Below are positions 6,916 through 10,108 of a DNA stretch of 10,108 nt, piece after piece; positions within the stretch are counted from its first letter, which is position 1; every line of letters begins with the position of its first letter. The position numbers and the translations under genes were made by a program. The DNA is taken from assembly GCA_024636075.1 (NCBI GenBank), contig JAGXHS010000023.1, positions 1 through 10,108 on the forward strand, read 5' to 3'. The notes beneath the pieces are model-generated. The model was not told the origin of the DNA. It did no database searches and saw nothing but the letters and a program-made list of their open reading frames with translations. The stretch comes from Propionibacteriaceae bacterium. Its GTDB lineage: Bacteria; Actinomycetota; Actinomycetes; Propionibacteriales; Propionibacteriaceae.

Positions 6916-8349
6916 ATGACTGAGGCAGAAGCGCAGGTCGGTGTCATCGGGATGGCCGTGATGGGTTCGAGTCTGGCGCGCAACATTGCACGACACGGCT
7001 ACCGGACCGCGATCTACAACCGGACCACGTCCAAGACCGATGCGGTGATCGAGGACCATGGCGACGAGGGTGACTTCGTGCCTGCCAGTGAGCTTGAGGA
7101 GTTCGTCGCCAGTCTGGAACGACCGCGACGGATCATCATCATGGTCGCGGCCGGCAAGGGCACTGATGCCACCATCGAGTCGCTCGTTCCGCTGTTGGAC
7201 CAGGGTGACATCGTCGTGGACGGCGGCAACTCGTTCTACCAGGACACCCGTCGTCGCGAGGCTGCTCTGCGGGAGAAGGGACTGCACTTCGTCGGTGCTG
7301 GCATCTCCGGTGGTGAGGTGGGGGCCTTGGAGGGCCCTTCGATCATGCCGGGTGGGTCTGCGGAGAGTTATCAGGCGTTGGGTCCGATCCTGGAGGACAT
7401 CTCTGCGCATGTCGGTGACGAGCCCTGCTGTGCCTACATCGGCACTGATGGTGCCGGGCACTTCGTGAAGATGGTGCACAACGGCATCGAGTACGCCGAC
7501 ATGCAGTTCATCGGTGAGGCGTTCGAGTTGTTGAAGGCGGCTGGGTTGAGTCATCAGGAGATGGCCGATGTCTTCAAGGCGTGGAACACCGGTGATCTGG
7601 ATTCGTACCTGATCGAGATCACCTCTGAGGTGTTGCGCAAAGTGGACGAGAAGACTTCTCAGCCATTGGTTGAAGTGATCAAGGACGCTGCCGGGATGAA
7701 GGGGACTGGCACCTGGACAGTGCAGTCCGCGTTGTCGCTGGGTGTCGGAGTGAACACGATTGCTGAATCCGTGTTCGCTCGTGCTGCCTCGTCGGACGCT
7801 GACCTGCGTGCTGTCGCCCAGGAATCACTCCAAGGCCCGCAGCGCGGCCTCGACGTCGAGGATCGACAGGGTTTTGTCAACGACATCCGTGATGCGTTGT
7901 GGTCGGCGAAGGTGGTTGCCTACGCTCAAGGCCTGGATCTGATCCGTCAGGCAGCCACCGAGTACGGCTGGGAGATCGACATCGCCGAGGTGGCGAAGAT
8001 CTGGCGGGACGGGTGCATCATCAGGGCCAAGCTACTCGAACGCATCCGTTCCGAATACGCGGAGAATCAGCTCACCAGTCTGTTGCAGGCCCCCAGTGTG
8101 GCGGCGGAACTCGCCAGGAACCAGGACGCCTGGCGGCGGGTCGTCGTCGCCGGTGTACAAGGCGGCACACCAGTGCCCGGCTTCAGCGCGGCTCTCGGCT
8201 ATTACGACATGGTCCGCGCGCCCCGCGTCAATGCAGCTCTCACCCAGGGCCTGCGGGACTATTTCGGTGCGCACACCTATCGGCGCATCGACGCCGAGGG
8301 CTCCTTCCACACGCTGTGGTCCGGGGACGGCTCCGAGGTTGAGGTCTGA
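6916..8349 (+). CDS. gnd: 6-phosphogluconate dehydrogenase, decarboxylating
   Basis: The enzyme oxidises and decarboxylates 6-phosphogluconate to ribulose 5-phosphate with reduction of NADP+, in the oxidative pentose phosphate pathway (cytosol). The 477 residues match the long, dimeric form. The dinucleotide-binding motif GMAVMGSSLA starts at residue 12. N35-R36-T37 follow the second strand, as in NADP-preferring members. The substrate loop SGGEVGALEGPS begins at Ser131, and the catalytic block HFVKMVHNGIEY contains Lys185, His188, Asn189, Glu192 and Tyr193. The C-terminal SFHTLWSGDGSEVEV is the usual ending. ATG 6916 is chosen because AGAGGGAGA (6902-6910) lies five bases upstream and the protein then begins with the cofactor fold; an in-frame ATG at 6799 would add a 39-residue extension that lies over the MMPL tail. 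Its stop is two bases from the stop of the opposing LOG-like gene. Confidence 0.98.
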   Translation: MTEAEAQVGVIGMAVMGSSLARNIARHGYRTAIYNRTTSKTDAVIEDHGDEGDFVPASELEEFVASLERPRRIIIMVAAGKGTDATIESLVPLLDQGDIVVDGGNSFYQDTRRREAALREKGLHFVGAGISGGEVGALEGPSIMPGGSAESYQALGPILEDISAHVGDEPCCAYIGTDGAGHFVKMVHNGIEYADMQFIGEAFELLKAAGLSHQEMADVFKAWNTGDLDSYLIEITSEVLRKVDEKTSQPLVEVIKDAAGMKGTGTWTVQSALSLGVGVNTIAESVFARAASSDADLRAVAQESLQGPQRGLDVEDRQGFVNDIRDALWSAKVVAYAQGLDLIRQAATEYGWEIDIAEVAKIWRDGCIIRAKLLERIRSEYAENQLTSLLQAPSVAAELARNQDAWRRVVVAGVQGGTPVPGFSAALGYYDMVRAPRVNAALTQGLRDYFGAHTYRRIDAEGSFHTLWSGDGSEVEV

Positions 8350-8351
8350 GG

Positions 8352-9155
8352 TCAGCAGTGCGCGGTTCCCAACACATCAGCGGCCTCCGGCACTGAATCC
8401 ACCAGATGAACGTGATCAGCCGTCTCCCGACCGGCACCCAGGCGGCTGAGTAGCTGCCACGCCGGCAACTGCTCGCTCCAGTACTGGGTGTCGACCAGCA
8501 CCATCGGGACGACCGGTTCCTCGGCGGGAGAATAGTAGTTGCCGGTCGCGGCCTGGAAGATCTCCTGCACTGTGCCAGCGGCACCGGGCAGGTAGACCAG
8601 TCCACCTCGGCACAGCTTCAGCAGGACGTCTTCGCGCAAGGCGTTGGAGAAGAACTTGGCGATGTGACTGGCGAATGGGTTGGGCGGCTCGTGGCCGTAG
8701 AACCAGGTCGGGACGCCGAGACTGACCGCCGTCGACTGGTAGGACGACCGCACCTCCAGAGCGACACGTGCCCAGCTGGTGATGTCGTCGGTGAAATCTG
8801 GTGCCGTGGCCAGCAGCCGCAGACACTCGGTCAGCCGTTCGGGCTGACCTGCCAGGTGAGCGCCAAGGTTCGCGGCCTCCATGGCGCCCGGTCCGCCGCC
8901 GGTGAGCACCGCCCATCCCTGCTCACTGATGTCGGCGGCCAGTCGGGCCGCCTGCCGGTACTGCTCGGAACCACGCTCGGCAGCGTGCCCGCCCATGATG
9001 CCGATGACGTGCTCCCGCTCCACGGTTGCGGATTCGTCGAGCAGGTTGTTCAGAGCATCGCGGATCGCATGGTCGTGCAGACTCATCGCGGTGCTGGCCC
9101 TGACCGGCGGGTCGTTGCGGTGCTCTTGCAGCCACTGGTAGACCTGCGCGTCCAT
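8352..9155 (-). CDS. LOG-like Rossmann-fold nucleotide-binding protein (N-terminus possibly truncated)
   Basis: This 267-residue protein belongs to the SLOG/LOG-like Rossmann-fold group, whose characterised members hydrolyse nucleotide monophosphates or cytokinin ribotides, or bind nucleotides. The fold begins with HVIGIMGGHAAERGS (49-63), followed by the phosphate-binding GGGPGAMEAAN at 86-96. The second signature appears as PGAAGTVQE at 190-198, where classical LOG enzymes have PGGxGTxxE. Glu198 and Thr195 are kept, but the second Gly is Ala192. An insert of about 60 residues between the motifs (including SLGVPTWFYGHEPPNPFAS) makes it longer than typical LOG proteins. ATG 9155 is the only ATG/GTG/TTG start in this frame near the 5' end, but it lacks a good ribosome site. 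The frame continues upstream with plausible coding (DLYDGLVRGGDYDDC) up to a TAG at 9203-9201. See the separate entry for 9156-9235. The enzymatic activity is unproven. Confidence 0.85.
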   Translation of the reverse strand: MDAQVYQWLQEHRNDPPVRASTAMSLHDHAIRDALNNLLDESATVEREHVIGIMGGHAAERGSEQYRQAARLAADISEQGWAVLTGGGPGAMEAANLGAHLAGQPERLTECLRLLATAPDFTDDITSWARVALEVRSSYQSTAVSLGVPTWFYGHEPPNPFASHIAKFFSNALREDVLLKLCRGGLVYLPGAAGTVQEIFQAATGNYYSPAEEPVVPMVLVDTQYWSEQLPAWQLLSRLGAGRETADHVHLVDSVPEAADVLGTAHC

Positions 9156-9235
9156 GCAATCGTCGTAGTCGCCGCCCCTGACCAGCCCGTCGTAGAGATC
9201 CTAGGCGGTGTACAGCCCACGCTGTGCTCGCTCAT
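9156..9235 (-). other. Probable frameshifted 5' end of the LOG-like gene
   Basis: On the minus strand, ATG 9235-9233 begins MSEHSVGCTPPR, close behind a TATGAT box, but it is out of frame with the LOG-like body. In the body frame, the stretch from TAG 9203-9201 down to ATG 9155 reads DLYDGLVRGGDYDDC, which joins smoothly to MDAQVYQWLQEHR. Adding one base between the codons CCT and GAT (around 9200-9203) removes the stop and fuses MSEHSVGCTPP to DLYDGL, giving a protein of 294 residues. This looks like a one-base deletion, either real or an assembly error. The alternative is that 9155 is the true start and 9156-9235 is an untranslated leader. Confidence 0.5.
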
Positions 9236-9244
9236 GGTCACCCC

Positions 9245-9250
9245 ATCATA
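9245..9250 (-). promoter_or_regulatory. -10 box TATGAT for the LOG-like gene
   Basis: The minus strand reads TATGAT at 9250-9245, then nine bases (GGGGTGACC) to ATG 9235. This closely matches the sigma-70-type -10 consensus and would start transcription within about two bases of that ATG, so the mRNA would be leaderless or nearly so. No clear -35 is seen. It supports 9235, not 9155, as the original start. Confidence 0.5.
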
Positions 9251-9293
9251 GGTAGGTCGCGGCGCGTCGATCCATGCGCTCTGCGTCGGGCGG

Positions 9294-9299
9294 CATGAT
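9294..9299 (+). promoter_or_regulatory. Tentative -10 box for the reductase gene
   Basis: CATGAT followed by GTGGGA leads to GTG 9306. The position fits a leaderless start, but the hexamer departs from TANNNT at its first base. The GGGAG just before the GTG (9302-9306) overlaps the start codon and cannot serve as a ribosome site. Together with the TATGAT box on the other strand, this makes the 70-base gap (9236-9305) a compact divergent promoter region. Confidence 0.3.
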
Positions 9300-9305
9300 G
9301 TGGGA

Positions 9306-10108
9306 GTGACCGATCGCGAATTCGAGCTGGTCCTGGTTGGCGCCACGGGTTTCGTCGGCCGCCTGACCGCTGCCCACCTCGCCCGTTCAGCTCCGGACAA
9401 CATCCGTATCGCGCTTGCCGGGCGCTCCGAGGGCAAGCTGCAGCGCCTCCGGGCTGACCTGTCCCCAGAGGCCCGGGACTGGCCCCTGATCACTGTCGAT
9501 GTCACTGACCGTTCCGCAGCCGAGGGCCTTGCCGGTCGCACCGGGGTGATCGCATCAACCGTTGGCCCCTACTTCACCCACGGCCGCGAATTGATCGCTG
9601 CCTGCGCCGAGCAGGGCACCGACTACGCAGACCTGACCGGCGAAGTGCTGTTCGTCCGCGAAGCCATCGAGCGGCACCACTCGCGGGCCGTCGAGAGTGG
9701 TGCTCGCCTCGTGCCCTCGTGCGGCTTCGATTCGGTGCCATCGGACCTGGGGATGATGCTTGCGGACAACGCCTCCGCCGCCGACGGCGAGGGGCATGTC
9801 GTCGAGGCGACAATGCACGTGCGCCGCGCAAGGGGCGGCTTCAGTGGTGGCACGATCGATTCGCTGCGGCAGCAGTTCATCGCCATCCGCGAGGATCCCT
9901 CGTCCCGACGCATCGTCGCCGACCCGGACGCCTTGGCCGTCGAGCGGACGGCATACGGGCGGGGTCCCAGGACCATCGGAAAGGACCGCGGCACGGGTCG
10001 CTGGCACGGCCCGTTCGTGATGTCGGGTTACAACAGCAGGATCGTGCGTCGCTCCGCCTCACTGAGGCATGGCGATGCTCCGCTGGCCTACACAGAGGTC
10101 TTGGACAC
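9306..10108 (+). CDS. Saccharopine dehydrogenase-like NAD(P)-binding reductase, trans-acting enoyl reductase family (3' end outside window)
   Basis: The frame is open from GTG 9306 to the window edge, at least 267 residues. It starts VTDREFELVLVGATGFVGR, with the dinucleotide-binding GATGFVG at residues 12-18 and IALAGRS at the next strand. Then come TVGPYFTHGRELIAACAEQG, DYADLTGE, CGFDSVPSDLG and GGFSGGTIDSL, the conserved blocks of the mycobacterial Rv2449c/Rv2953 group. Rv2953 is the trans-acting enoyl reductase working with a polyketide synthase on phthiocerol lipids; most other members of the group have no known substrate. Here no polyketide synthase is in view, so the substrate is open. 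A general annotation of NAD(P)-dependent oxidoreductase of the saccharopine dehydrogenase superfamily is safest. The GTG start is chosen because the protein begins there as in the family and no in-frame upstream start has a ribosome site. It is divergent from the LOG-like gene. Confidence 0.9.
   Translation, partial: MTDREFELVLVGATGFVGRLTAAHLARSAPDNIRIALAGRSEGKLQRLRADLSPEARDWPLITVDVTDRSAAEGLAGRTGVIASTVGPYFTHGRELIAACAEQGTDYADLTGEVLFVREAIERHHSRAVESGARLVPSCGFDSVPSDLGMMLADNASAADGEGHVVEATMHVRRARGGFSGGTIDSLRQQFIAIREDPSSRRIVADPDALAVERTAYGRGPRTIGKDRGTGRWHGPFVMSGYNSRIVRRSASLRHGDAPLAYTEVLD

Noticed and set aside
6739..7554. 271-codon open frame on the minus strand across the MMPL-gnd junction
   Set aside because: It spans two well-supported genes on the opposite strand and shows no motif or ribosome site that would support expression.
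9195..9210. Programmed ribosomal frameshift joining ATG 9235 to the LOG-like body
   Set aside because: The needed shift would have to happen at CCTAGGATC, which is not a slippery heptamer, and no stimulatory structure is evident. A simple base deletion or an assembly error is more likely.

Overview
The window is high-GC DNA with the gene order of an actinobacterial (Actinomycetota) chromosome. The signs are the order rpsB-tsf-pyrH-frr-cdsA-rlmN, an Ala/Pro/Glu-rich extension on ribosomal protein S2, an EF-Ts of about 270 residues, start codons that look leaderless behind TANNNT -10 boxes, and a homologue of the mycobacterial trans-acting enoyl reductase family. A propionibacterial relative is possible, but I cannot place it below phylum.

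Bases 1-4546 form one plus-strand housekeeping block. It holds the tail of rpsB (ribosomal protein S2), tsf (EF-Ts), pyrH (UMP kinase), frr (ribosome recycling factor), cdsA (CDP-diacylglycerol synthase) and rlmN (23S rRNA/tRNA m2A methyltransferase). The first five genes serve translation, pyrimidine nucleotide supply and phospholipid precursor synthesis. frr-cdsA-rlmN are packed with a gap of a few bases or an ATGA overlap, which suggests translational coupling. A strong hairpin between tsf and pyrH, and a weaker one between rpsB and tsf, may divide the block into expression segments.

Bases 4574-8349 hold an MMPL/RND-type membrane transporter, apparently from its own leaderless promoter, then gnd (6-phosphogluconate dehydrogenase) with a good Shine-Dalgarno site. 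gnd runs into the oppositely oriented LOG-like Rossmann-fold gene (minus strand) with only two bases between the stop codons. The N-terminus of the LOG-like gene appears damaged: the likely original ATG, next to a TATGAT box, is out of frame with the body, and adding a single base would join them. Divergent from it, a saccharopine-dehydrogenase-like reductase of the trans-acting enoyl reductase family starts at GTG 9306 and runs off the end of the window.

I see no tRNA, rRNA, CRISPR array, insertion sequence or phage gene, and no clear sign of a new multi-gene system. The observations most worth checking are the LOG-gene frameshift, the tandem 21-bp repeats in the rpsB tail, the tsf-pyrH hairpin, and the clustered leaderless starts.
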